Part shown: positions 53,697-61,569 of the stretch, piece by piece
Position numbering within the stretch: the stretch's first letter is position 1
Layout of the letters: every line of letters starts with the position of its first letter
Source of the DNA: Hymenobacter tibetensis
Lineage (GTDB): Bacteria; Bacteroidota; Bacteroidia; Cytophagales; Hymenobacteraceae
Reading direction: 5' to 3'
DNA length: 64,000 nucleotides
Assembly: GCF_022827545.1 (NCBI RefSeq)
Contig: NZ_CP094669.1
Span: forward strand, 772,001 to 836,000
Position numbers and translations under genes: made by a program
Notes under the pieces: generated by a model
The model's database searches: none
What the model was told of the DNA's origin: nothing
Seen by the model: only the letters and a program-made list of their open reading frames with translations

Positions 53697-54048
53697 TTTT
53701 TAGGTCTGTTTATATGAAAAAATAAAACTTCTATTCTAATGTGAGTATGTATCTAGTGTCCATCCATACGATATAAGTGTTTCCATAGCTGTGAAGCAAC
53801 AAGCTATGCAAGAGCAAGCTCGGCAGCAACCAGAACGGCAAAGGAAAAACTAGTTAGAGTATGATACTCCAGGTTGCTGTTAGCTGCAGCGTTTTTTGGA
53901 AGCTACTGTAGCGGGTGGGAAGGTTTTCTTGTTAACTAGAAAAGTCAAGAATATCCCCCATACCAATGATGTTACATTGTAGCCGCGGTTTCGCTCACGC
54001 AACGCTTAAAACAGTCCGGGCACTTGGTAATGCTCTTCTATTGAATAG
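53697..54048. other. Intergenic region without a supported gene
   Basis: No open frame or tRNA-like structure I can support. The AT-rich composition of the nuclease gene continues to about 53760 and then gives way to average sequence, marking one edge of the insert. Confidence 0.5.
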
Positions 54049-54096
54049 GCCTAAATGAAAGAGCCCTGGCAATTGCCAGGGCTCTTTCATTTAGGC
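54049..54096. terminator. Perfect 48-nt palindrome, terminator
   Basis: 24-bp arms without loop (54049-54072 and 54073-54096), core GAGCCCTGGCAATTGCC, with A and T tracts at the base. It ends the leftward gene whose stop is at 54131. Confidence 0.93.
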
Positions 54097-54130
54097 GTAA
54101 AGCAACCGGTTAATGGTTGGACGGTTGTCC

Positions 54131-54853
54131 TTACAGCTTGACGCCTTGCGCCTGCAATTGTTTTTCTGACGCGGCTTGGTTGGCTGCGAATTGAACGTGC
54201 TGCGCGGGCGTGTACTCAGTACCAAGGCTAGCTAAATGCTGCTGTACTTCGGCAGCCGGTAAATCGGTGCAGTACAGCGGCGAGCCTGGTTGCTGGCGCC
54301 ATGACTCGTGCAGGCTACCGCCGTCCAAGGCGTCAAAGCCTAGTTCCTCGACGAGGGCCATTGCTTGCTGCTTGGCAGCGGCATCGTCGCCAGCCACCAA
54401 TAGTGCAATGCGGTCGGGCGTGCCGGCGGGTTGGCCGTTGTTTTCAAGGTTGGCGGCGAAGATGTTGTTGAACACTTTCAGCACCGGGCGGCCCAGGTGC
54501 TGCTGCACCCATTCGCTTTCGGTTAACTCGCCGCTTTCCAGCTCCGGAATTTGGCCGTCGCGCAACAGGGGGTAGTAGTTGCTCGTGTCAATGACTGGTA
54601 CGCTGGCGGGCACGCCTTCGAACAAGTCTTTGGGCAGGTCAGGGATTTTATTCAGTGGAATGGTTACCACAATGATTTCGCCGTGGCGGGCCGCTTCCTT
54701 GGCCGTGACGGGGGTAGCGCCGGTTTTTTCGGCTAGGTCCGTTAGGGTTTCGGGGCCGCGGGAGTTGGCAATGTAAACCGAGTGGCCGAGGCTGGTGAGC
54801 CGGACGGCCAGGGCGCTGCCGATATGGCCGGCCCCAATGATTCCAATGTTCAT
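54131..54853 (-). CDS. NADP(H)-binding F420-reductase-like oxidoreductase
   Basis: A 240-residue Rossmann-fold protein of the NADPH-dependent F420 oxidoreductase-like (NADP_Rossmann, YmgF/NpdG-like) family. ATG 54853 opens MNIGIIGAGHIGSALAVRL with GxGxxGxxxA; then SVYIANSRGPETL (the Ser-Arg binds the NADP phosphate), and DTSNYYP. In organisms without F420 these proteins probably use flavin or act on metal-chelate substrates. The frame extends to 54922 but only with a Thr/Ser-rich non-domain part. Neighbour: a perfect palindromic terminator. Confidence 0.82.
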   Translation of the reverse strand: MNIGIIGAGHIGSALAVRLTSLGHSVYIANSRGPETLTDLAEKTGATPVTAKEAARHGEIIVVTIPLNKIPDLPKDLFEGVPASVPVIDTSNYYPLLRDGQIPELESGELTESEWVQQHLGRPVLKVFNNIFAANLENNGQPAGTPDRIALLVAGDDAAAKQQAMALVEELGFDALDGGSLHESWRQQPGSPLYCTDLPAAEVQQHLASLGTEYTPAQHVQFAANQAASEKQLQAQGVKL

Positions 54854-55180
54854 AAGCAAATAAGATGGGCGAGTGGTAGGCGAGGCGCTTTTTGCAAAGA
54901 GCTTCATTCGTGCTAAGACCACTTGCTGGTGAGGATTGTTTCGTGGGTGAATCTTATCTACAGCAAGTAAACTACTTACGTTGCAGCCACCGGCAAAATA
55001 TGGAAAGCCTCCGTTTCTTCAACAGCTTCGGCGCAGGCCGGTGCCCTAGTGAAGCGGGTAGTGGGTAAAGCACCAAGAGCTACAGTTCAGCGCCCGAAAG
55101 CACGTAATGCTGTTGGGCACCGAGCCGTAGCTCTTAGAATGATAGTTGATATAGGGCTAAGGAACTGACTGTCTCGAAAC
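54854..55180. other. Intergenic region with a structured element
   Basis: No gene supported. The right half carries the inverted repeat at 55075-55135; elsewhere I see nothing distinctive. Confidence 0.45.
55075..55135. repeat. Inverted repeat with inner stem
   Basis: AAGAGCTAC (55075-55083) and GTAGCTCTT (55127-55135) pair exactly, with an inner GCCCGA/TTGGGC stem in the 43-nt loop. It follows the stop of the leftward gene at 55181, so may terminate it. Confidence 0.55.
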
Positions 55181-55741
55181 TTATGCCAGTTGCTGGTTCT
55201 GGCTGGAACCGGTAAGGCTGGCACGGCGGAACAACAGCGCCGATGCCACCCACAGCCCGGCGAAGATGGTGTTCAGCACAAGTACCAACACTACGCCTTT
55301 ATTAAGCTCCGGTCGCCAAATGGCCATCGCCACGAAAGGAACTGCAAACTGGGTAAGAGCTGCCGCCGACATGGCGCGCGCCATTCCTAGCGGCCGGAGT
55401 TGCGCCACAATGGCCCCAATGAACCCGACAGCCAGCACCCCACCATATAGCAGGTTGGCCGGATTTTCCTCGTTGCCAATAAACCCCACGGCCAAGTTGC
55501 CCCATACGAGCATCAGGGACGCTGCCACCGCTACGCCGGCAGCCAATTTGTACGCGCCATTACGGGCCTTACTCGCTACCAGCAGATACGCTAACCCCGT
55601 GCCAAGCAGCAGGATACCAGCAATTACAAAATCCGATACGCTCCAGTTAACTCCGGTGTTGAACTGCATGGCTGCTAGAGGAATAAGGAGGAGAAGGGCT
55701 ATGGCAAGTAGTAGACGAAGAATGCTTTTGTTGAGGGCCAT
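55181..55741 (-). CDS. Multi-spanning membrane protein
   Basis: A 186-residue membrane protein with about five hydrophobic helices: RLLLAIALLLLIPLAAM, SDFVIAGILLLGTGLAYLL, KLAAGVAVAASLMLVWGNLA, LYGGVLAVGFIGAIVAQL, VLVLVLNTIFAGLWVASALL. The loop VGFIGNEENPANLLYGG and AALTQFAVPFVAMAIWRPE are typical of a small family in Bacteroidota of unknown function. Its promoter at 55901-55937 carries an operator-like palindrome shared with the metallo-beta-lactamase-like gene. Leader about 155 nt. Confidence 0.78.
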   Translation of the reverse strand: MALNKSILRLLLAIALLLLIPLAAMQFNTGVNWSVSDFVIAGILLLGTGLAYLLVASKARNGAYKLAAGVAVAASLMLVWGNLAVGFIGNEENPANLLYGGVLAVGFIGAIVAQLRPLGMARAMSAAALTQFAVPFVAMAIWRPELNKGVVLVLVLNTIFAGLWVASALLFRRASLTGSSQNQQLA

Positions 55742-55900
55742 GACGGTAAAGGTTTGAGGTCGAGAGTGAAGAAAAACGTATCAGAATCGATGGTGACAGA
55801 AGGCACGGGCCTAGTGGTAGCCATATACTAGTCTACTGTGAACAGGTAAGCTTCGGAACGGCTTTCTCCAGTGGTGGCCGCTTGGTTGGGAGAGCGAACG

Positions 55901-55937
55901 ATACAAAGTATGTGAAAGAACTTTGTATTTCAAAGTT
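55901..55937 (-). promoter_or_regulatory. Promoter with palindromic operator
   Basis: Minus strand: TTTG (55934-55931), 20-nt spacer, TACTTTG (55910-55904). Over the -33 box lies the palindrome AACTTTG-N5-CAAAGTT (55919-55937), and its left half also pairs with ATACAAAGT (55901-55909) as ATACAAAGT/ACTTTGTAT. The same half-sites occur at 58613-58642. Confidence 0.65.
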
Positions 55938-56301
55938 AATGTGTACTGTTTATTTTAGTGTCATTAACTTTCTTACAGATAGTTGTTTAGTGAGTAGAGT
56001 ATTGGGGCTACGCCTGCCAGCTGATTTGCTTCTTGTGCAGTTGCTTGGGCAATTCACGCTAGTATTTTGCCCCACCTAGCCGTTAGGGCTGGCCGTGGAA
56101 TACTGAGTCAGTATTGTCAGCAGTGCTGACTTCAAGACTACTGCTGTATTTCCAATAGTGCAGCTAGCGGACTTACCGGTTCCAAGCTCTTTGTAAGGCC
56201 GTTTCTCTTTTTGTATTACTAGTTCTATTTAATACCACTAATAAAGGATGCAGCCAAGTCTTCAAGTAAATACGTTGCTAGAACGTATTGCCGAGGTCTT
56301 A
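55938..56301. other. Intergenic region without a supported gene
   Basis: 364 bp between the divergent promoter and the stop of the next leftward gene. No frame, repeat or promoter stands out. Confidence 0.45.
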
Positions 56302-57546
56302 TTATTTGAAACTAAAGAGCAAGGGAAAAATAAATATTACCAAGGTTGTCCATGAAGCGTAAATAGGCAAGAAGGAAACTATACTAATTTCAACGTTTTC
56401 AATTTCGTTTCTATTTCTTACCGTTTTATATAATTTGTAAGTTACAAGTAAGAGGTTTGTTAAAATAAGGATGTTACCGCCTAGAACTGCAAGCCTATTT
56501 GGTGTGATTCCCCATTCTGAAATCCTGAATAGAATAGCTGAAAGTGCAATACTGTTTATAACTATCGTAACGGTTGAAAGGCCAAGGAGCATCAGCACTT
56601 CAATCTTGTTACTAGAGTTTTTTGATGTTTCAACAATCGAGAATAATACGATGGCCATTACGCCAATTAGGAGTACATTAAAAATTAAGAGAAATTCTCT
56701 GTCGTTATAGGGGTCTTTGCCTGTGTAGACTACCGCCGCCAGATAAATCACCAGCATCGTCAATACCAAGGGGGTAAATACCTTGGCAATTACCGGCGAG
56801 ACTTTGCTTACTAGCTGAGGGTTCGTCTGCACCAGATACGTGCCTACAATAGGGGCGGCTGCAAGGCCCCATACCACAATGTATTCGAAATAAAATTTTC
56901 CTATATTAAGACCAATAAGCTCAAATAAGCCCATTGTAATGGCGCTCATTAACCCACCAGCAATTAGTATGATGGTAGTCATTACTACCAAGTCGCCGTT
57001 GTACCTGAGGAAATCTAGGCGTTTTTGGGGGCTGGTTAGGTTGCCGCCTACGTAGGAGAAACCTAAAATAGCCCATAGCAATAAGGGTAGGTGAATACAA
57101 GCTAGGGTCAGGGTGTCACTTTTGTGGTTGTTTGGTAATAGATTGATGTAGATGATAGAAGCTAAAATGGCTAGTGCAGTAACTATAATTTTATTCGTTT
57201 GAATATTGCGCTTCCAATTGAAGTAGACTACGAGTAAAGGAAAAAATATAAATGCAATATTTCTTGGGTAGAAATATTCTTCATTGATATTCAAGAATTG
57301 TGGGAACTTCGCAACAAGCCCGGCAATACAGGACGCTATTACGACAAATAACAACTCGTTTTTACTGCCCCAGGAGATTCCTTCGTTTTCGAAATTTAGT
57401 CTTTCGTTCCAAAATTTAGCAACTGTGTTTTCCTTGATTTCAGGATAAACCAAGTTGAACTCTCTTTTGAAACCGACCTTGTTTTCCCGGTATAGCTTTT
57501 CGAGCTGACGGGGATTATCTAAGTTGTTTAAGACTTCGGCTTTCAT
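56302..57546 (-). CDS. Large multi-pass membrane protein (DUF4153-like)
   Basis: A 414-residue integral membrane protein with roughly 11 helices. The first 60 residues are a hydrophilic helical N-terminus (ENKVGFKREFNLVYPEIKEN). The C-terminal half contains SEWGITPNRLAVLGGNILIL followed by TNLLLVTYKLYK, the W/Y-G-hydrophobic-TPNR motif typical of the DUF4153/DUF4173 membrane family. Function unknown. The gene is less GC-rich than its neighbours. Confidence 0.72.
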   Translation of the reverse strand: MKAEVLNNLDNPRQLEKLYRENKVGFKREFNLVYPEIKENTVAKFWNERLNFENEGISWGSKNELLFVVIASCIAGLVAKFPQFLNINEEYFYPRNIAFIFFPLLVVYFNWKRNIQTNKIIVTALAILASIIYINLLPNNHKSDTLTLACIHLPLLLWAILGFSYVGGNLTSPQKRLDFLRYNGDLVVMTTIILIAGGLMSAITMGLFELIGLNIGKFYFEYIVVWGLAAAPIVGTYLVQTNPQLVSKVSPVIAKVFTPLVLTMLVIYLAAVVYTGKDPYNDREFLLIFNVLLIGVMAIVLFSIVETSKNSSNKIEVLMLLGLSTVTIVINSIALSAILFRISEWGITPNRLAVLGGNILILTNLLLVTYKLYKTVRNRNEIENVEISIVSFLPIYASWTTLVIFIFPLLFSFK

Positions 57547-57630
57547 TTTATATAGCTATTAATTGGTGCGTTATAGTCAGGGGAGTTGTTGCGTTCAGGT
57601 GGCTTCGCTACCAGCAGGCGGCTAGCGGGT

Positions 57631-58560
57631 TCACTGCTGTTCCTCGAGTGTTTTGCGATACTGCGCTTCCGCTTTCCTTATGTCCTCCAGATACCCTTTC
57701 CGATCAATAAATGGGGTTACCGGGTCCTGTGCCGTAGTGCGTTCCTCGAACTTGCGCTTCAAACTGAACGGGCGCGCATGGGAGGAAAGGTAGATGTCGG
57801 TCGGAAGACTCCGGAGCGTTGCAAAGCTTCGCTCTAGCTCGCGCCGCAGCGTTGCGTCGTATTTCCAATTGAATAGGGAAGTGGGCATGGGCAACGACAA
57901 ACTTCCAACGCTAACCGCCAGCAACTTCCGGTTGCCATCCCGGACCGGAAATGCCCAGGTGGTGCAACCTGGTGTGTGGCCTGCCGTTACGTGCGCTGTG
58001 AGGCGGATAGGCCCTAGGCTAATTTGCGCACCGTCCTTGAACTGGTGGTCGATGCGGGGCGCAGGGTAGCGCAAAAGGCCGCTGTAGATCAGCCAGTTCA
58101 CTGGGCCCATGTTCCGGTAGCTAACCCCTCCCGACGAAAGCAAGTCGGCATCTTCTTTACTCACCCACAACTGCGCCCCGGATGCTTGCTGCAATACTGC
58201 CAGGCCCCCAGCATGGTCGAAGTGCGCATGCGAGTTAAGGAGGATTTTCACGTCGGTGATGCGAAATCCGAGGGTCGCAATGTTCTTTAGGATCATTGGG
58301 GCGGTTCCGGGGTAGCCGCCATCCAGGAGCACGTGGCCTTCGGGGCCGGTGAGCAGAAAGGACGTGACGTCGCGGGAGCCCACGTAGTAAAGGTTGCCCG
58401 CAATGCGGAACGGTTGCCGAGGCAGCTGCCCACCGTTGTTGATGGCCGACTTCCACTTTGGAAAAACCAGCAGAGCCACCACCGCCAGAATAAGCACAAT
58501 ACCAGCTATAACCTGCCGCTTGCGAGTCTGGCTGTTACTTGCTTTTTCCGTGCTATTCAT
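57631..58560 (-). CDS. Subclass B3 metallo-beta-lactamase-like hydrolase
   Basis: A 309-residue zinc hydrolase with an N-terminal membrane or signal segment (GIVLILAVVALLVFPKW). All subclass B3 ligands are present: His111, His113, Asp115, His116 in NSHAHFDHAGGL, His195 in TAGHTPGCTTW and His261 in LSSHARPFS. There is also the GxLL-DGGYPG strand and LLNSHAHFDHAGG typical of B3 enzymes (THIN-B/BJP-like) rather than of glyoxalase II or RNase Z. It may hydrolyse beta-lactams, but other substrates cannot be excluded. The promoter at 58613-58642 carries the shared operator. Confidence 0.86.
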   Translation of the reverse strand: MNSTEKASNSQTRKRQVIAGIVLILAVVALLVFPKWKSAINNGGQLPRQPFRIAGNLYYVGSRDVTSFLLTGPEGHVLLDGGYPGTAPMILKNIATLGFRITDVKILLNSHAHFDHAGGLAVLQQASGAQLWVSKEDADLLSSGGVSYRNMGPVNWLIYSGLLRYPAPRIDHQFKDGAQISLGPIRLTAHVTAGHTPGCTTWAFPVRDGNRKLLAVSVGSLSLPMPTSLFNWKYDATLRRELERSFATLRSLPTDIYLSSHARPFSLKRKFEERTTAQDPVTPFIDRKGYLEDIRKAEAQYRKTLEEQQ

Positions 58561-58612
58561 GGTAATAGCCTGCTGCTTCTTGAGTGGAGTTCAGTCTGCT
58601 TGTTTACGTACT

Positions 58613-58642
58613 CAAAAGTACTTTGTTTCTCAAAGTAAACAA
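58613..58642 (-). promoter_or_regulatory. Promoter of the B3-like gene with palindromic operator
   Basis: Minus strand: TTG (58642-58640), 19-nt spacer, TACTTTTG (58620-58613). Between them lies the palindrome TACTTTG-N5-CAAAGTA (58619-58637). It has the same architecture and half-sites as the promoter at 55901-55937. Transcription would start near 58606. Confidence 0.68.
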
Positions 58643-58645
58643 GTA

Positions 58646-59009
58646 GTTTTCAATGAATTTTATTTCTCCTATCTATCAGCCTTACAGAAAGCTACCCCCG
58701 CCGCATGGTTTGTCTCTCGCCTGGCTGCTTCAGGAAAGGCACGTCGTTCGATACCGCAAGCAGCGTACTGTGGTGGTGGTTGGGGGCGACTGTAATACCC
58801 AGGACCCAGAGCACAAGGTTGCCGGCGGGCAACGGAACCGCTCCGCCGGCCTACGTGCTACCTTAAGGTGCGCAGCAGGAAGGCCCGCCTAAACAGGAGA
58901 ACTGGCGGCGGTGCATTGCTGTGCTTGATAAGATCCGTGGGAGAGTGTTCTACGGATTGTCTATATTCAGCCAGATGCTTATCCGGTCACTCTCAACCCA
59001 GCCCAACTT
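58646..59009. other. Intergenic region without a supported gene
   Basis: Several short forward frames overlap here (for instance 58653-58892), but they have no family resemblance and skewed Arg/Gly/Pro composition. I see no structure I would call. Confidence 0.45.
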
Positions 59010-59384
59010 ATGGACACCGCTACCCTTTTAGGCCCTTTGAAAGATGCCACCCGCCGCGAAGTAGGTGGCGTGCAGGTTGACGTAGTACGCACCGGTAATT
59101 CGCGGGTGAAGCGGGTGGTATACCCAGTGGGCTTCCGGTGGTCGAAAGACTTGAAGCCGGTGATTGGAACGGAGCTATGCCAACATGCCCACGTTGGGTT
59201 TCTGGCCGCCGGCAAGCTAGGTATTCAGTATGCCGATGGTACGCAAGAAGAGTACGTAGCCCCGCAGGTGGTAGCCATTGCGCCCGGCCACGACGGCTGG
59301 GTGATAGGAGAGGAGCCGGCGATACTTATCGAGTTCGACTTCGAGGGCGAAACCGTAGAGCGCCTGGGGTTGAAACGGGCATAA
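59010..59384 (+). CDS. Cupin-domain protein
   Basis: A 124-residue single-domain beta-barrel protein. CQHAHVGFLAAGKLGIQYAD and GTQEEYVAPQVVAIAPGHDG, WVIGEEPAILIEFDF match the cupin pattern (H-x-H near motif 1, G and P-G-H-D in motif 2). It is cytoplasmic, with no signal peptide. Cupins of this short form bind small ligands or act as isomerases or sensors; no substrate can be assigned. Alone, convergent with the SDR gene across a terminator. Confidence 0.82.
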   Translation: MDTATLLGPLKDATRREVGGVQVDVVRTGNSRVKRVVYPVGFRWSKDLKPVIGTELCQHAHVGFLAAGKLGIQYADGTQEEYVAPQVVAIAPGHDGWVIGEEPAILIEFDFEGETVERLGLKRA

Positions 59385-59432
59385 TCAAGGCCTTCGCACG
59401 CCGAAGCGTGTTAGCTTACCACCGTACCGCAC

Positions 59433-59466
59433 AATGCCTCCCAGCTTTCAGTTGCTGGGAGGCGTT
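59433..59466. terminator. Bidirectional terminator
   Basis: GCCTCCCAGC and GCTGGGAGGC form a 10-bp stem with an 8-nt loop between the converging cupin and SDR genes. No long T tract. Confidence 0.72.
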
Positions 59467-59486
59467 GGCCGCTGTAGCGAGGCTGC

Positions 59487-60278
59487 TTATTTGCCAACCG
59501 GATGCAGTTGGGTGTTCATGAGCGTGGCCAGCACTGAATCGGGGAGGAGCAGGCTGGAGAAGAAGTTGACTTTCGCGCCGAGGGTGGGTAGGGAACGAGC
59601 CGCACCGTCCATCAGGGCATCGTAGCCTTCTTCGGCTACGTCGCGGGCCGAAACGGTGTGACTGGCAGCCCGGGTGTTTTCGGCGTGGGCCACATGGAAG
59701 AAGTTGGTAGCAGTAGGCGGCGGGCAGAGGATGGTCATGGTGACGGCCGATTTTTGCTGCTTTAACTCGTGCTGCACGGCCTCGGCAAAACTGAGTACGA
59801 AGGCCTTGGTAGCGGCGTACACTGCCTGGCAGGGGCTAGGTGAGAAGGAAGCAATGGAACCGACTTGCAGAATACGGCCTGAGTTGCGCTCCACCATGTC
59901 GCGCAAATACAGCTTGGTTAGGTGCACGAGAGAAGTGGCATTGACTTGAATCATGTCGAGCTCGGTCTGCATTGCGGTGTCAGTGAAATAACCAGTTTCG
60001 CCGAAGCCCGCATCATTAACCAGCGCGTCAATGGTCAGGCCGCGCTGCGTGGTGGCAGCGTACAGTCGCTCGGCCGTATCGGGGCGGCTAAGGTCGAAGG
60101 GCAGCAATACCACGTCGACGCCTTGGAACTCCTGGTGAATCAGGCGGGCTGCCTCCTGCAATTCGTCGTGGTGGCGGGCTACCAGCACCACGCGGTAATC
60201 GTCGCGCGCAAAACAGCGGGCCAACTCGAAGCCGATGCCACTGGATGCGCCAGTAATCAGGGCGGTTTGGTCGTTCAT
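59487..60278 (-). CDS. Short-chain dehydrogenase/reductase
   Basis: A 263-residue classical SDR. TALITGASSGIGFELARCF is the cofactor site (GASSGIG), VNDAGFG the NNAG-type element, ILQVGSIASFSP the catalytic Ser, and YAATKAFVLSFAEAV the YxxxK. A basic residue near the strand 2 end (VARHHDEL) favours NADP(H). It resembles the DltE/YciK-like group with VNATSLVHLTKLYLRDMVER. Substrate unknown. Confidence 0.9.
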   Translation of the reverse strand: MNDQTALITGASSGIGFELARCFARDDYRVVLVARHHDELQEAARLIHQEFQGVDVVLLPFDLSRPDTAERLYAATTQRGLTIDALVNDAGFGETGYFTDTAMQTELDMIQVNATSLVHLTKLYLRDMVERNSGRILQVGSIASFSPSPCQAVYAATKAFVLSFAEAVQHELKQQKSAVTMTILCPPPTATNFFHVAHAENTRAASHTVSARDVAEEGYDALMDGAARSLPTLGAKVNFFSSLLLPDSVLATLMNTQLHPVGK

Positions 60279-60798
60279 AGCTAAAAAGGATTAGAGTGGA
60301 TGGGATAAGAGTAATATACTGATAAACAGATGATTTATCGAGAAATAGCCAAGGAATAATGGCGGGTAGAAGCCTTGATGCTACGGTTGCTAGGTGGCAT
60401 TTACTGAGTGTCTGATGTGTCTGCTATTTTGCCGCCGATGAGGCGTACAAGTGGCTGCTAGCACGCAAGCCTAAACCAAGTGCTAGAATAGATGAACAGT
60501 TGCCGAAAAAGAGTGCGCCTTAGATAAAAACCCAGCATAACGAGCTTTCTACACACAGTCTCCATGCTCTAGCAGGCTACTAGTAGCCCTATCATTCATT
60601 CCGACGCAGGAGGAATTCGAATCAAGCCATTCAACGAATGCACTCAAATTCCTCCTGTGTCGGAATGACAGCATTCTATTGGGTGGCTTCTTGGGCCCCG
60701 AGAAACCCAGTAGCTACTCTGAAAACGAGGCCTTATCGTCGGTTGACTGACGCTATAGCGGAATTTTCGTAAGAAGCAGCGAAACCAATCGGCTTCTT
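60279..60798. other. Intergenic region with REP-like element
   Basis: 520 bp between the divergent SDR and DUF72 genes. The only structure I support is the inverted repeat at 60597-60667. Confidence 0.5.
60597..60667. repeat. REP-like inverted repeat
   Basis: 21-bp arms (60597-60617 and 60647-60667) match at 20 of 21 positions, with CATTCCGAC at the outer and CAGGAGGAATT at the inner part, around a 29-nt loop. The CATTCCGAC outer end is a feature of dispersed repeats in many bacteria. Only one copy is in this window. Confidence 0.75.
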
Positions 60799-61545
60799 AT
60801 GCCTACGTATTACATCGGCTGCTCTGGCTTTTCCTACCGCGACTGGAAGGGCATCTTGTACCCCGACGGCTTGCCACCGCGCAAGTGGTTTGCCTACTAC
60901 TGCACCCAGTTCAACACGCTGGAAGTGAACGTGACCTTCTACCGCATGCCAGAGCTGAAGGTGTTTGAAACGTGGTACACGCAAAGTCCCGCCGACTTCC
61001 GGTTTGCGGTGAAAGCGCCGCGCATCGTGACGCACTACAAGAAGTTCAACGCCGAAGCAGGCCCCGTACTGGCCGATTTCTACGGCGTAGTGCAAGAGGG
61101 CTTGCGCGAGAAACTCGGGCCCATTTTGTTTCAGCTGCCACCCAAAGCGGCGTACACCAAAGAACTGCTCGGCCGCATTCTGGAGCACCTCGACCCGAGC
61201 TTCCACAACGTGCTGGAGTTTCGGCACCCTAGCTGGTGGGAAGGCGAGATTATGCGGGAACTAGGACAGCACGGCATCAGCTTCGTGGGGCAGAGCTACC
61301 CCGCGGCCCTGCCCGACGAGGTAGTTGTCAACACGCCCCAGGTGTACTACCGCTTTCACGGCGTGCCCGAACTCTACACCTCCCTGTACAGCGAAGACTT
61401 CCTGAAGCGCGTGGCCCACGACCTAGAGGTGGAGCCCCGCGTGCAGGAAGCCTTCGTGTATTTCAACAACGGTATTGGCGGGGCTGGGGTAGTGAATGCC
61501 CGGCAGCTACAGCAATTGCTAGGGGCGCAGCCACCCCTGGAGTAG
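60799..61545 (+). CDS. DUF72-family TIM-barrel protein
   Basis: A 248-residue protein of the DUF72 (YecE) family: YYIGCSGFSYRDWKGILYPD, FAYYCTQFNTLEVNVTFYRM, FRFAVKAPRIVTHYKK, ILFQLPPKAAYTKELL, NVLEFRHPSWWE and YYRFHGVPELYTSLYS. The last motif (RFHG) and the EFRH motif are diagnostic. TIM-barrel fold, no established reaction. It overlaps no other gene; converges with rtcB at 24 bp. Confidence 0.93.
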   Translation: MPTYYIGCSGFSYRDWKGILYPDGLPPRKWFAYYCTQFNTLEVNVTFYRMPELKVFETWYTQSPADFRFAVKAPRIVTHYKKFNAEAGPVLADFYGVVQEGLREKLGPILFQLPPKAAYTKELLGRILEHLDPSFHNVLEFRHPSWWEGEIMRELGQHGISFVGQSYPAALPDEVVVNTPQVYYRFHGVPELYTSLYSEDFLKRVAHDLEVEPRVQEAFVYFNNGIGGAGVVNARQLQQLLGAQPPLE

Positions 61546-61569
61546 TGCGAGGTGAGCGTCGCCAAGGCG

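Noticed and set aside
58394..58892. Overlapping forward frames between the B3-like gene and the cupin
   Set aside because: No homology, cross the predicted promoter of the B3-like gene, composition unlike real proteins here.
60733..61227. 164-codon reverse frame across the DUF72 start
   Set aside because: Shadow of the DUF72 gene; Arg/Val/Gly-rich with no recognisable motif.
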